This document shows, one piece after another, positions 45,093 through 57,472 of a stretch of 64,000 nt of DNA (position 1 is the stretch's first letter; every line of letters starts with the position of its first letter). The notes beneath the pieces are model-generated. The model had not been told where the DNA came from. It ran no database searches and saw nothing but the letters and a program-made list of their open reading frames with translations. The DNA is from Rhodeus uyekii (Eukaryota; Chordata; Actinopteri; Cypriniformes; Acheilognathidae). The translations under genes and the position numbers were made by a program. Location: contig JAWRVZ010000064.1 of assembly GCA_037043235.1 (NCBI GenBank), forward strand, positions 496,001-560,000, given 5' to 3'.

Positions 45093-45446
45093 TGTCACAG
45101 TCTTGTCATGTGTCTTCACTCTTCATGTTTCCTTCCGTGTGCTTCCTTGTGTCATTCCTCTCACCTCTCGCATCAATCACTTATCTTGTTAGTCTCGTCA
45201 CCTGTTCCCCATCATCTCTTGTATAAAAGCCCTCATGTGTTTCTCTGTCTTGGTCAGTTGTTGATCTTTTGTAGTCATGTGTGGATGGCCTCCTTGTTCT
45301 CCGTGTAATGGTATCTCCAGGATTTGCATGTGTGTGTTTATTTTGTTTTATACTTAAAGTGTTTTGATTTGATTTTGTTCTAATAAAGTGAAGATTTAAA
45401 TACACCCTGTTTCCCTTGTTCATCCTCCCGCTTCACAATGCTAACA
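45093..45446 (+). mobile_element. Solo LTR, family 1, copy D (TSD GCCAT)
   Basis: TGTCAC start, CTAACA end and a 5-bp duplication GCCAT (45088-45092 and 45447-45451). A TATAAAAG box is at 45222-45229 and an AATAAA signal at 45382-45387. The internal order (GTTAGTCTCGTCACCTGTTC, TCTTGGTCAGTTGTTG) matches the copy at 19491. It inserted next to or inside a MITE fragment. No internal retroelement genes are attached. Confidence 0.7.
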
Positions 45447-48184
45447 GCCATCATAGGAGTAAAATCTATATTTAATTAAAATATAAAAATACAAAAGTTA
45501 CTTTTAATCAAATAAATGCACAGCAAAAAAAAGGTGAGATACAGTGATCCACAATTTTTGTACCACATAATTTTGTTTATTAACTGATAAGGATCTGTAG
45601 ATTTGAAGCACTAAATGTTTTTAGCTACTGTATACGTTGTGTGCTTTACTCAGAACAGAATGTACTGCATGCTGTAAAAAAAAATCCCCCCAGATGTTCT
45701 GCTAGGGAAAATAGAGCCATGAAAAAAAAAAACGTATGGACAAAAAAAATACATGTGGGTAAATTGAATAACTTGCTATAAATATAACTGGATAATCTAA
45801 TACAAAAACCTCATAGTCTGCATCAGAGCTGAAGAACTTTGTACAATGAAGTACAATGAAAGCAGCTTTTTTTTATGTTTTATGTTTTTATGCTTGCCAG
45901 TACCTAGCATTTACCTGATTAAACAATGCATGCTGAGTGTTTCTTTTGGCATTGATAGCTCTCGTTTACTCAGCAGGGGTTATTGTCTTATGTAACATTC
46001 ATGCAATGTCCAGCATTCAGTGGGTTTAAAGTAATTAGTGTTTTTACATGGGCTTTTTTCAGGGCTTTTCACAACAAAACAGAACAGACTATTGTTTCTA
46101 AGTGCTTTAAAAAAAAGACTAAATTAAATTGAACCACTTCTCATTATTTGCTTACAAAACATATATAGACAGACAAGCACACTCACTCACTCACTCACAC
46201 AAACAGCCCTAAAGAGCTACTTAATGTCTTTCTATCTCTTAACTCAGAAAATCAAAAACTTTCAGGAGGCTTTAAAGATACTCAAAACTAGTAGTACAAT
46301 GTGCATTAGCTGTGAGTTGTGGTAAAATGCTAACAACATTGGCATGTGTGGTGTTTTACCGACAGAATGGGCTGACATCCTAGACCCAGTGGGTAGCCTG
46401 GGGTTTGAAACGTTAAATAATTGCAGAGATAAAATGCCTGGGCAAAAAGTCTTGACCCTTATCAGCTGACTAAAAATACATTCGGCGTTCAGCCTGCCGT
46501 GTGCTGTCTGATTTCATTACTCTGGCAAAATATGAATGCAACTATTCATGCATGTCGCATGAGCAAGTCTGAGCAAATAAATCACCAAATCAGAGTAAAT
46601 CAGAGATTATTAAGAGTTAAAATTTAAAATTAAAAAAATTTAAATCTTAAGATATAATGCTGTGTGAAAGTTAAAATTGTCAGATAAAAAGTCAAACTTT
46701 TGATTAAAAGGTAAAAAAAATATGAAAGTGTGAGAAATAGAGTAATAATTAGTATCAAAAATACTCTTTAAATAAAACTTTTCCTAAATGACAGTCAAAC
46801 TAAGCTTTAGCAATATTTGTATCATTATTTACAAACAGTACTCCTGAATATCAAAAGGACTGCCTGCAACATGTCAAAGACATAACAATGTCAATCTTTT
46901 TAAGACAATCCTCTTTTGAACCCCTATTTTTGGCAAGGTGAGAGCCACATTAAGAAGCATTGATAAACAATGTTTGGATCATTAGTAGTCATATGAGGCT
47001 TAATAAAGTATACCGATTCCTCAAAGAAAGAGATTTACCTTCATTTCACATTTCATGTCAGCTTGTATCTTCATCATGATTGGTGTCCACATGTTAAAAG
47101 TCTTCACCCTATTCAGGTGTCAGGTGTGAGGTTTGTTTGCAATCATAACCTCAAAAATGGTCAACTCTGCAGAAATCAAGAAACAAAACAGATTAAAAGA
47201 TCAAAATGACTGAATGAATGATTTTTTATGTGCAAATGAACAAAATCAGAACATTCAAAGTGCAAGATGGAAGCTAGAAAATAAAATACAAATATCAAAA
47301 TAAAAGTCTTTACATTTGATAAAAGTAAAATAATATGCTACCCTAGTCTCTTAATAGTTTTACTAGATTCAGGAAAAAGCACTGACATGGTAAGAACTTT
47401 TTAATTATGCTTTATAGATAAACAAATCTTGTTGTCAGCTTTTGTCATTGTCATCATACATGCATACAAAGAATTGGTGGAAAGAAGATGATTGAATAAA
47501 GAAAATGGATATTGCAAAAGACATAATCTGACTCCAGTTCTGTGGTGTTCTTCAGAAATATGCTACCAGTCAGTGTGCTTTTAATTCCTGTGCAAGGGTG
47601 AATTTGATCTCTGACTTGGCCTATAGTGAATGGGGGAGAGTGGAGAGTGTATCAGTGATCAATAGAGCACAAGAACACTAAATGACACATTAAAACCTGT
47701 CACAGGAAACCTGGTTTGTGAGTGAGTCACATGTGTTAGTGTTGTGACTCAGTACAGTAAAGACATTTATTTATATATCTAGAATTATATATATACATAC
47801 ATACACACACACACAGACATCTCTTTTATTATTATTTCTCACAATATTGCAGTTTTACTGCATTTTTGATTTTTTGAAATGCAGCCATGGTGGGCATACT
47901 GTTAGAGACATATATTATTTGTATAGGGTGTAACAAGCATGTATTCATATTACTTTTGGAATCAACTGATGGAGCGCTGACATGCACATTTGGTGTCAAA
48001 CAGATGGAGCGCAAAACAATAAATAGTGCAATAATTTTAACTAAAATATACATTTTGCTATGTTTTGCATCCCAAAGTGGAAGCACTTCAGATTTCTTCC
48101 TTCATATACAATTGCACCATAAACTGAAGTACATTGCAACTGTTTGTAGCAGTACAATGGTTTTATTGTTGCCTGGTGCAGGGT
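45447..48184. other. Unassigned intergenic stretch
   Basis: AT-rich; a CACT tandem run near 46178-46199 and a short TA/CA run near 47788-47815. The 99-residue plus-strand frame at 47887-48186 has no recognised domain and could be part of the LINE's unrecognisable 5' side. Confidence 0.35.
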
Positions 48185-48790
48185 GATCTCCAAAGCATGT
48201 CAACTGATCACTGGGGTTCCTCAGGGTTCAGTTCTTGGTCCCCTTCTCTTCTCCATATACAAAAAAATCACTGGGTCCCATCATACAGGCATATGGTTTC
48301 TGCTATCATTGCTATGCCAATGACACACAGCTCTAAATTTCATTTCAACCAGATGATGTCACAGTAGCTGAGTGAATCTCAAGCTGTCTGACGGACATCT
48401 CAGCATGGATGAAAGAGTATCACCTGCAGCTCAACCTGGCAAAGACAGAGTTTCCCGTCCTGGCAATCCTTCTCTACAGCAAAACTTCTCTATCCAGATT
48501 GGTTCGTCAACAATTACCCCATCAAGGTCAGCCAGAAATCTTGGAGTATTCTTTGAGGACCAACTGATCTTCAAAGACAACACTGTAAAGACAACTCAAT
48601 CATGCAGTTTTGCACTACACCGCATAAGGTGGATCAGGCCTCTCTTAACCGGGCAGACAACACAACTTTTCGTATGGCCATGGTCATTTCTAGGCTTGAT
48701 TATTGCAACGCTCTTCTGGCTGGACTTCCATCAAGTGCAATCAAACCCCTACAACGTATCCAGAGTTATCCAATCTTGTGACAAAAAACT
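48185..48790 (+). pseudogene. L2/CR1-type LINE reverse transcriptase fragment
   Basis: The 3' part of a non-LTR retrotransposon ORF2 is visible across several frames. GVPQGSVLGPLLFSIY (about 48213-48262) is a conserved reverse transcriptase block. YANDTQL (48313-48333) is where YADDTQL is expected, with the first catalytic aspartate changed to Asn and a stop straight after. SARNLGVFFEDQLIFKDN and MAMVISRLDYCNALLAGLP then IKPLQRIQ follow. It is 5' truncated, carries at least two frameshifts and stops near 48775. Inactive. Confidence 0.8.
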
Positions 48791-51369
48791 GTGCCTAAAT
48801 TGCAACTGATTTAGCAAAGAAATGTACTGTGTATAAATAAATAATGGTCAACTGAGACATTTGCATTGTTGAAAATAAATAAGCACTTTCTAGCATTATG
48901 ATACTTTGGAAGGTAATGTTATTTTTAGTCCAGCTCCTGTATCGAAATTTCACTAACACACATGTGGGAGGGGACAAAGTAGCGAATAATGAAGAAGGCA
49001 TTAATCTTCTTCTGCAGAGGTGGTCTTTCACCTATATATGACATCATAGACGAGCCGTTCTCCGGGCTAGGTTGCAATAAAAAAAAAAATCACCCCTTTA
49101 AAGACAGTGACCTATAGTTTGTCCATTAAACCACAGTTTAATAATAATAATAAAACGAAAGTATGCTTTGGAGTTTCCCCTACTGTACCAAAAACGATGA
49201 ATGGTGACTTCAAAATCATTTGACATACCATTTTTGTATAGGCTATGTTACACCCAATTAAATATAATTTCATGTTCAGTCAGCTTACTTTACAACACAA
49301 ACAATTTCGAGTAATATTAAAATGTAAAACCTGTGCTGTCTTAAAACATGTTTTTTTATGTTTCTCATTCTTTCTCTCAAGGCTTGCCAGCAGCATTTGA
49401 CAATTTTGGCCAAATAAAAGAGTTAGATTGATGTTTCTGCCTTAATAGATGTTAAAAGCCCAGAGGACAAAAGAATGAAAGGCAGCATTCAATAAAATGT
49501 TCTGTTCTATTGTATTTTCTTTAGGGTGAAAAAAATTTAGCTTTTCTTCAGCAAGCGCAATGAAGTACATATGATATTGTGATTGCATTAAATAATCAGC
49601 ACAGGAAATAGCATGGTTTACGATAGTAAGACGTTTGAATTGAATTATCTCTGTCGTGCACTGAATATTCCACAGTGCAGCTCTGAAAAATCCACAAAAC
49701 CCTGTCAAACTGCTAATAATATTCTAACATTCCTAGAGCTTAATCTGGGACAGAGTTTATGCACAACACTGATTTAAAGCTAGTTGCTCATTATGTGCCT
49801 AACATGCTTGCTGAGCTCCACCAAACTGTTAACTTAGTTCTTCAGTCTACGGATACAATACAACCAATAAATTAGTAAATTATTAATAAATTAGTAAATT
49901 ATCAGCAGTGATGGTTTAAATGGAATAAACTAAGTAATGCAGCTTAACTGCAATGCACACTAACAGTAACTGACAAGTCTAAGAAGCTAAATCCCTCTTC
50001 TGACAACTTGAGTCTCTGAATTCTCAATTTAAAACAATACATTTCAAGACAATTATTATCCGATGTGACGGTTTGATGTCAGATGTTTTTTAGGTTATAT
50101 CGGGTAAGTGTCATTACAAATGACATTATTTCTATGTGGTGAGTGATCCATGAAAAAGCCGTGGTGCTCTGCCACAACCTTTTACCCCCAAACTCTGGGA
50201 GCAGAGGGTTAAAGGTCAGGCCAGTGGTTTGCTAGTGAATTGTCGGTTCATCTTAAATATTTGTTAGGTGGGCAAATGAACGAAGGGGAAAAACAGATAA
50301 TCGCAAAAATACTGTTCAGGATTTTAATAGCATTAGATACTGCATTATTCAAACATCATAGATAATTATTACCAAACCTACTTCGAAATTGAGTATTCTT
50401 TCATCTTCCAAAAAATCTGCTCAGAAACGACAGGTTTAAGCCAAAAGGCACCCTCCGCCACCTTTGATGTCAGTGACATCAATGGCCTTTTCAGCGCTCT
50501 TTCTGACCCTAGATCAGCAAACATTCACACATGATCAAGACGGGCCTGAACTGAATTGAGATCAGTCTGTGCAGAAGTTGTAACTCAATCCCCAACCATC
50601 CGACCCTTGACCTCCATCAGTTAAATCAATTCAGGTGATTATGAGACCAGGGAGATTATATGTTCTCTACTGACTTTTTTGTGTGTAAAATTTTATGTTA
50701 TTACTTATTGAACTATTTTAGTGTAATTTGTCTTCCCCTAATCGTGTCTTTTGAACATTCTCATGGTAGACTAGAAGGAATTCTCTTTAACTACAGGCTT
50801 ATATTTTTCGTATCTTAAACCTGCGGACTGTAATTTTAGAGATGGTGGTACATGGTAAAATGAAGATGCTGCCTAAACACAGACGTACAAAGGTTTCCTG
50901 TGAATGAAGCCATCACTCCACAGGTGTGTGTGTTCAACATGTTGTGGCAGTGCTCAGGTGGAGAGATCCTGGCATAAATCAGGTGTGAGCCGCACAGGTA
51001 GTCATTACCCTCTCAGGGGTAACAACTGTTTCTCTCTCTGTCATACATTCCTCCTTCCCTTCTTCCCTCAGGACACTATCAATATTCTTCCCATGTCACT
51101 TGTTTGAAGGAAGCGCCTCTCTCCCTTTTTCTATCTGTCAGCACTGCGGTAAACATCTGGAGAAGCGTAATTGCCCTGTAATATTCTGCCAAACATACCT
51201 TGTACCTCCTTGATATCTCAATCCTGTACTTTTTTCCTTGACATTTGTTGTGATAAGTCAACACTGACAACTACAAAAGCATGCCTGCGTATGCGTTTTT
51301 AACTTATCTAGAGGTAAATTATTCAAATCAGTCAAAGAATATTTTCCACAACAATTTTAAAAATACAGG
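48791..51369. other. Unassigned intergenic stretch
   Basis: No recognised exon or repeat terminus. Frames at 48795-49031, 49442-49708, 50904-51107 and 51079-51270 lack domains. Confidence 0.4.
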
Positions 51370-51590
51370 TGTGGCGAGCAGGGCGGGGTCAAGGAGCGTG
51401 AGAACGTCATGAGAGCCAATGGCGTGATTGGTAATGAGCGTCGCCTGTGAGCCATCGGTCCTGTATCTCACGGAGGAGCAGAGGCATAAAAATAAGACAG
51501 TGAAGGACGAGAGAGGACATGGCTTGGACTTCATGTTGTGTTTTGTGTGATTGATTGATAAAAACTTTAATTTTAACAATATTCCTGTTT
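51370..51590 (+). mobile_element. Solo-LTR-like repeat, family 2, copy B
   Basis: Starts TGTGGCGAGCAGGGCGGG like the copy at 7788 and shares the ATGAGCGTCGCCTG and CTGTATCTCACGGAGGAGCA-type blocks. A CATAAAAATAAG box is present. The 3' end runs into a TA array and the pogo-like element, so no target duplication can be read. Confidence 0.5.
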
Positions 51591-51593
51591 TTA

Positions 51594-51596
<3 letters not shown>

Positions 51597-51646
<50 letters not shown>
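51597..51646. repeat. (TA)n microsatellite, left of pogo-like copy 2
   Basis: About 25 TA units directly abutting the element's first base. Confidence 0.95.
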
Positions 51647-51649
<3 letters not shown>

Positions 51650-52621
51650 TGGAGTTCACTTATCTCAACTCACAGTTAACTCGCCAACCCTATTATGTCG
51701 ACGTCTTTGAAGTGGAACCGCCAAACTACCTATTTGTCTTAGCATTTTCGCATCGGTTACATTGATTCTTTTATGTCGCCGAACCCTAGTCGAGCACAAA
51801 ACAGGGACAAATTCACCACTTCACATGGTTATCTCGTGACACATGGTTACCTAGTTCACTCATGTTGCACGTGGATCTCACGTGAATCTCCAGTGACGCT
51901 TCACTCACAGTGCCGTGCAGCCACAGAAGATCTCACGGACAGTGTTGCCAACTTAGCAACTTTGTCGCTATATTTAGAGAGTATTCAGACAACATTTTCA
52001 AAAAAGCGACTAGCGAAAAATCTAATGATTTTATCTGGAGTTATTTATGGGGACAAATGGAGACTTTTGGAGAATCTCTGAAGTGAAAGCACATATCGTT
52101 CTTACGCTTCTCAACGAGCAGCAAGTGCTGCCGTGGGCTGCTGTGGGCCACCCCCCCCCCCATCCCACATAAATCCCGCCTTCTCTGATTTGATTGGTTT
52201 TCTCAAATATTTTGAGACTGACGAGCGGTTACCGACCAATGAGTATGAGGGTTAGAAAAGTATGCAATCTAGTACAACGTGATGACCTCACGAATATGTT
52301 ATGAGCGAATGTGTGTACACGTGTATTGTGACTGTGTTTACACTGTGAGCGATCATTGTGTTTTTCAATGTTGGAGAATATAATTAAAGGTTTGTATGGA
52401 GAATCGAAAGTGTTTTTTATTGTATACTGGTAAATCTCTGCTGTTAGTTGGCGCACATATGCCTTTTGTTGTTAGCAAACATATACAGTGTTTGTACATT
52501 TTTATAGCATGCCGATCGCTTCATCAAATAAATCGCCATATTAGCTGTTGGTTATCTCGATCATCGGTTAACTCGACGCTTTTTTGCAACCCCCGAGGCC
52601 ATCGAGATAACCGGATTCCAC

Positions 52622-52623
<2 letters not shown>
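51647..52623 (+). mobile_element. Pogo-like DNA element, copy 2 (977 bp)
   Basis: The left end CAGTGGAGTTCACTTATCTC and right end GAGATAACCGGATTCCACTG form an imperfect inverted pair. It is inserted inside a TA array (TA on the left, TG on the right), in line with the TA target of pogo/Tc1-mariner elements. The last 380 bp, from TATGCAATCTAGTACAACGT onward, match copy 3 closely. The 102-residue frame at 51773-52081 has no transposase motif, so it is probably non-autonomous. Confidence 0.75.

Positions 52624-52627
<4 letters not shown>

Positions 52628-52671
<44 letters not shown>
52628..52671. repeat. (TA)n microsatellite, right of pogo-like copy 2
   Basis: About 22 TA units, then ACACAC. 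Confidence 0.95.
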
Positions 52672-52680
<9 letters not shown>

Positions 52681-52775
52681 CTTCATTTCTTATTAATTCA
52701 ATAACTTCTGCTTACTGTTGTTCCAATATAACTTCCAAAATAAAATAGCCCATTCAGGCTTTTTAATTTCATGTC

Positions 52776-53109
52776 TGTTATCACAACGGTGGTTCATGTG
52801 CGATATGGGAGGATGCCGAAAGAGGTTTAATGCAGAAACTCTCTTTATTTAAACCAAAAACAAAAGACTTGGGATAATTATAACAAAACGGCACTCTTAG
52901 CATAAAACTCAGGAACATGGCGACCTAACAACATCAACATTAACAATCGACCAGGACATGAGAACACAAGAGGGTTTTAAACATGAGGAGATAGGGAACA
53001 CCTGACGAGACTAAAGAGGGGAGTGATTGACAAGACAGGTGCAGAAAAAACACGGGGGAAATACACAGAAGGTAACTGGAAGTGAAACAAACAGGACACG
53101 ATTGTAACA
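52776..53109 (-). mobile_element. Solo LTR, family 1, copy E
   Basis: Minus-strand element with TGTTATCACA and TGTAACA ends. AACACCTGACGAGACTAAAG, CAACAATCGACCAGGACATG-like blocks and an inverse AATAAA correspond to the reverse complement of the copies at 19491 and 45093. The flanking pentamers do not match cleanly, so the duplication has decayed or the edges are misjudged. Confidence 0.6.
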
Positions 53110-56100
53110 ATCTGACTTTGGCACTAGACTTTTATATTTTTAAAAGGCCTAAATTTAAAAGTAAGAATCACAATTGTACTCTAGTTTTCCAGTGGGTTTC
53201 TGTATTCTCTCAAGGATAGGTGCTTCGATTTGTTCTTGCTATTAAATAAACAATGAACATTCAAAAACTCTCAAACGCATGGTCTGAAATATTCATCAGT
53301 TTTGTTAACAAAGAGAGAGCGAGAGAGTGAATGCTCTTATAAACTCAGCAACAGAGACGAGAATAATAGATAAGAAACCAACACAATATTTCAGTGCTAA
53401 TTTCTCCATTTTCAACACGCAAAACAAAATATTAATTATTTTAGAAACATACAGTCCACATGGAGATTGAGTAATTAACTGTATTCCTTTTCTCTTTTTT
53501 TGCCTCTCCACAGGCTTTTGGAAAACCGCATGCTTGCCGTAAGGAATGCGTGAACCCTGTGTGCCGGATGCACTGCGGGAGCAAATCACAGAAAAACATT
53601 GCACAAAACTACTGATGATACAACCACAAATTCCTCATATACTCAGATCTCAGCTGGAGAAGAAGCAAATTTATACAGTTATGATAATGCTGCTTAAAAT
53701 GGTATGTGGTTTTGTGCCAGGTTTTTTAGGTCATCTGTTGAGGACACGGTCATGTCTCCTGCATCCACTGGGAGAAGGTAAGTCACATTAGTCAGTTTGA
53801 GTCATATCTGCAAACGTGCACTTTGTGGGATCAGGAGCGGACTGACCTACAGCAATGTCTGCATTATGGCCCATGCACAGCTATATTGTGACACTGAATA
53901 GTTTTGTAAACATGTATTTTATGCAGCTGAAGTTATGTGATCATTGACAGTTTGCCACAGACCTAAAGCATCTTAGCGGTAGAATTAATCTAGTAGTCTG
54001 TGCAACCCATTATTTATGATGTGTCAAAAAGCCTGTGTATCACATAACATCAGTGTCACAATGTAACTGTGCATCATTAGTTTTGCATGATAACATTGCA
54101 CTTATATATGGCCAAATATATGGTAAACTTTACATGAAAATAATGCAAACCTAAAGCACATCAAACTGGTTCTGTGTTAAAGTACCAGCTCATTAGAGTG
54201 TTCACACAGAAATGAGTTGAAGCTGAAATGAACCACGTACTAAACACAAAGTGGTGATTATAAAACTTTTCTGATCACAGTCCAACCCAACACATGGTTG
54301 CTGGGCAAAAACATCTTTACTTATTATGTCCGCAGCCAACATTGATAAAATATGCTAAATCAGCGCCAAGTTGCAAAACTGCATCTCAATTCAGTCCCGA
54401 AAAGACTAGAAGTTCTAAAAGACTAGAAGGAACATGAATAACCGAGCCAGCCACACAGATTTTAACCACATCGGATCAGACCTGCTGTTTTATTACCTTT
54501 GGAGCAAGTCGAAAATGTCCTATTTACAAGAATACACATAAATACTACCACAATATCAGATATACTACACCTGAGGGAGATTATTTGAGTCATGACTTTG
54601 AGTTGAGCATGTGCCAATTGAAAAATCATGGTGAAAGAAATGGGTACTGGTCAAATGAATCATTATTTAATAACTTGTATTGTGTACTGATGAAAAAAGG
54701 CTATTACTAAATGTTTTATTACTAAAATAGGATTTAGACAATTTATGAGGCGGCAAATCATTCTCGGTATCAGCATGTGAAAGCTTTTATTTACATACCT
54801 AATGTTCATCCTTTGCTCTTTTTTGTTTTAGAAATAAAACGGGATGTAATTATGTAATTTAAATGAATACAAAATTTAAAAGGATAGTTAAAATGAGAAA
54901 TATTTTATTCCAACCTAAATGACATGAATCTCAGTTATAATTCCGAAACTCATAAGTAGCACATTTAAACGGACTATTATTAGAAAAGACACTCATTAAC
55001 ACAGACGACACCCAGCTGAGCCTAATCTATCTGATTTGAATCTCTTTCTGTCTGTCTGTCTCTTTCTGTCAATCCGCTCCACTTTTGACCTGTAACGGCA
55101 TGAAGCAGAACATCTCTGTTAATAGATGCTCTTGTATGGTTTAAGAGCTCCAGCAATTACCACTGCAGGAGGGAATTCTGGAGAGAAAAGATCACTTTCT
55201 GCTTGTCTTGGCCATGGCAGGAGGTACGGGAAGAGAAAGCGGTATTACTCAAGACTTTAGCACTGATAAATGAGTTCACCCATCAGCCCAGAAACAGTCA
55301 TTTCCCCTTCATTGCACTCCCCATGTGGTTGTCACTGCTATCCCGGCCGTGCCCTGACTCGGACAGAAAGGCCTTGTTGTCGAACCCACAGCAAAAACGA
55401 ATCCTGTGTTGGTTTTCTGGCATGATGCGGTTCATTTAAGCCTTGTTTACTTGTGTAAAATGATCACTAATTAGGTTTATAAAGTATTAGTTTCATCCCT
55501 TTAAGAAATGAACAAAACAGAAGTTAAGTAATGTGTTTGTTCATGTGCATGTGTGTGTGAGTGTAACCTACTGACCTTGACTTCCTCAGCAGGGCACCAC
55601 ATGCACTATTGACTAAATAAGAGGAGATGAGAAATCCTGATGGGAGAGGAGGCCTGACCTTGAAAACACAAGCACACGTGCTTCAGGCGGTGAGGTTATC
55701 TGAGGTCACACTCTATTGTAAAGTATGTGTGAGGAGCTCACTCTCTAATCTGATCTGAGTCAAGTTGACCTCAGAGAAATGCAAACCAGTGATAAATCTC
55801 TCAGATCGCTCATAACAGCAGCGCTGTATGACTCTTGTTCAGATGTGAAGTCATGGGATCGGAGATATAATTGTGCCTGGAGTGTGTGTGTGTGTGTGTG
55901 CGTATAAGTGCGATTATGAGACTGTGGCAGAGATATGGGGTTAGAATGTTTCATATATATTACATCACAAATATTGAACTTGTGTTTAACCCTTAAATTA
56001 TTTTTGCAGACATTTGAGAGCATGTGGGAGGGACAGTGAGTGAGTGGGACCAATTTCTGAGATTTATAATAAAATACACTTGGACAAACGTTGTGGTATC

Positions 56101-56226
56101 AACCCATCTGTAAATATAAAATAACAAAATCTAAAATTAAAAATAATAGGCAATATTTTGACAAAAAAAAAAAAAAAAAAAACATGAAACTGTGCAATTT
56201 AACTCCTATTGGTTGAAAATATTATA
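53110..56226. other. Unassigned stretch with splice-bounded segments near 53.5-53.8 kb
   Basis: A segment with strong acceptor and donor sequences lies at 53514-53779 (see findings). A MITE left-end fragment is near 54880-54960 and a short TG run near 55882-55900. Poly-A near 56165-56180. No protein domain recognised; the 78-residue frame at 55203-55439 is unsupported. Confidence 0.35.
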
Positions 56227-57359
56227 TAGTGGAGTTCACTTATCTCGACTCAAGTTTAACTCGCCAATACTATTATGTCGATGTTTTTGAAGTGGAACCG
56301 CCAAACTCCCTATTTGTCTTATTTTCTTGTGGGTTATGTCGATTCTGTTATGTTGCCGAATCCTAGTATCTCGAGCAAAAACGAGGGACATATACGCCAC
56401 TTCACATGGTTATCTCGTGACTGAGAGTTCACTGCGCAAGCGCTGAGTTTGTGTTGCACGCAGCAGATCCGCCCAGATGCAGACAGAACAGGAGATGTTC
56501 ACTCCTCCACATGCAAATGAATCGCGCGTGTCCGGCAAGTCGCCGCTGGCTGATTACGCAATGGCAGTACAGGATGTCAAATGTTCTTTGTCTAAAAAAT
56601 AATTAAATCACTGCACAAATATAAATCGCTGCATTAGTTTGACTCACACAGCCTCAGTCACGTACTCTCGTCCACTGTGTGTGTGCGCGCTTGTCTGTGA
56701 CAAAAGTAGCTGGCTTGCTTATCATGTCTCAGTCAAAACTGTACAACCAAAAATACAGGAAGGAGTGAGAATCAAACCCTGAATTCCAAGGCTGGTTAAA
56801 GCTTTTTGTTGGTGATAATACGCGGGCCTACTTGTTAGACAGACAGAACATGAATGTATGCAATCTAGTACAGCCACACAACGCGCACGCACGCACACAC
56901 GCACACACACAAACACATCCCTGTTTCTGACACGCGGTCTGCTCGGCGCCGCTGCGGATTGAAAAGCCGAGGTTGTTAAAAGTTGTTAAAATATGTTGAG
57001 AAAGCACATTAGGCAGAACGCAAGAAAGTATGCAATCTAGTACAGCGTGATGACCTCACGAATATGTTATGACTGTTTACGCTGTGAGCGAAATTGTGTT
57101 TGCAATGTTGGAGAATATAATTAAAGGTTTGTATGGAGAATGGAAGGTGTTTTTTATTGTATACTGGTAAATCTCTGCTGTTAGTTGCTGCACATATGCC
57201 TTTTGTTGTTAGCAAACATATACAGTGTATGTACATTTTTATAGCATGCCGATCACTTCATCAAATACATAGATATATTGGGTATTGGATATCTCGCTAA
57301 ACGGTTATCTCAATGCTTTTCTGCAACCCCCGAGGCGTCAACATAACCAAACTCCACTG
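56227..57359 (+). mobile_element. Pogo-like DNA element, copy 3 (1133 bp)
   Basis: Starts TAGTGGAGTTCACTTATCTC (first base mutated from C) and ends AACCAAACTCCACTG, with TA directly after (57360-57361). It matches copy 2 over the first 250 bp and the last 340 bp, while the middle differs. An internal TATGCAATCTAGTACAGC segment occurs twice, near 56857 and 57030. No DDE transposase frame is visible. Confidence 0.75.
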
Positions 57360-57382
57360 TATATATATATACACTGTATATA

Positions 57383-57403
57383 TTTTCAATTAATTGTATT
57401 ATG

Positions 57404-57451
<48 letters not shown>

Positions 57452-57472
57452 CATAATACAATTAATTGAAAA
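57383..57472. repeat. Perfect 90-bp palindrome with (TA)n core
   Basis: The arms 57383-57408 and 57447-57472 are exact inverses over 26 bp (core motif CAATTAATTGTATTATGTTA) and are joined by an uninterrupted TA array, so the whole 90 bp can fold into one hairpin or cruciform. It begins 23 bp after the pogo-like element. Confidence 0.9.

Noticed and set aside
48372..48809. 145-residue plus-strand frame taken as a gene
   Set aside because: It is one frame of a decayed LINE reverse transcriptase; the homologous sequence continues in other frames with stops.
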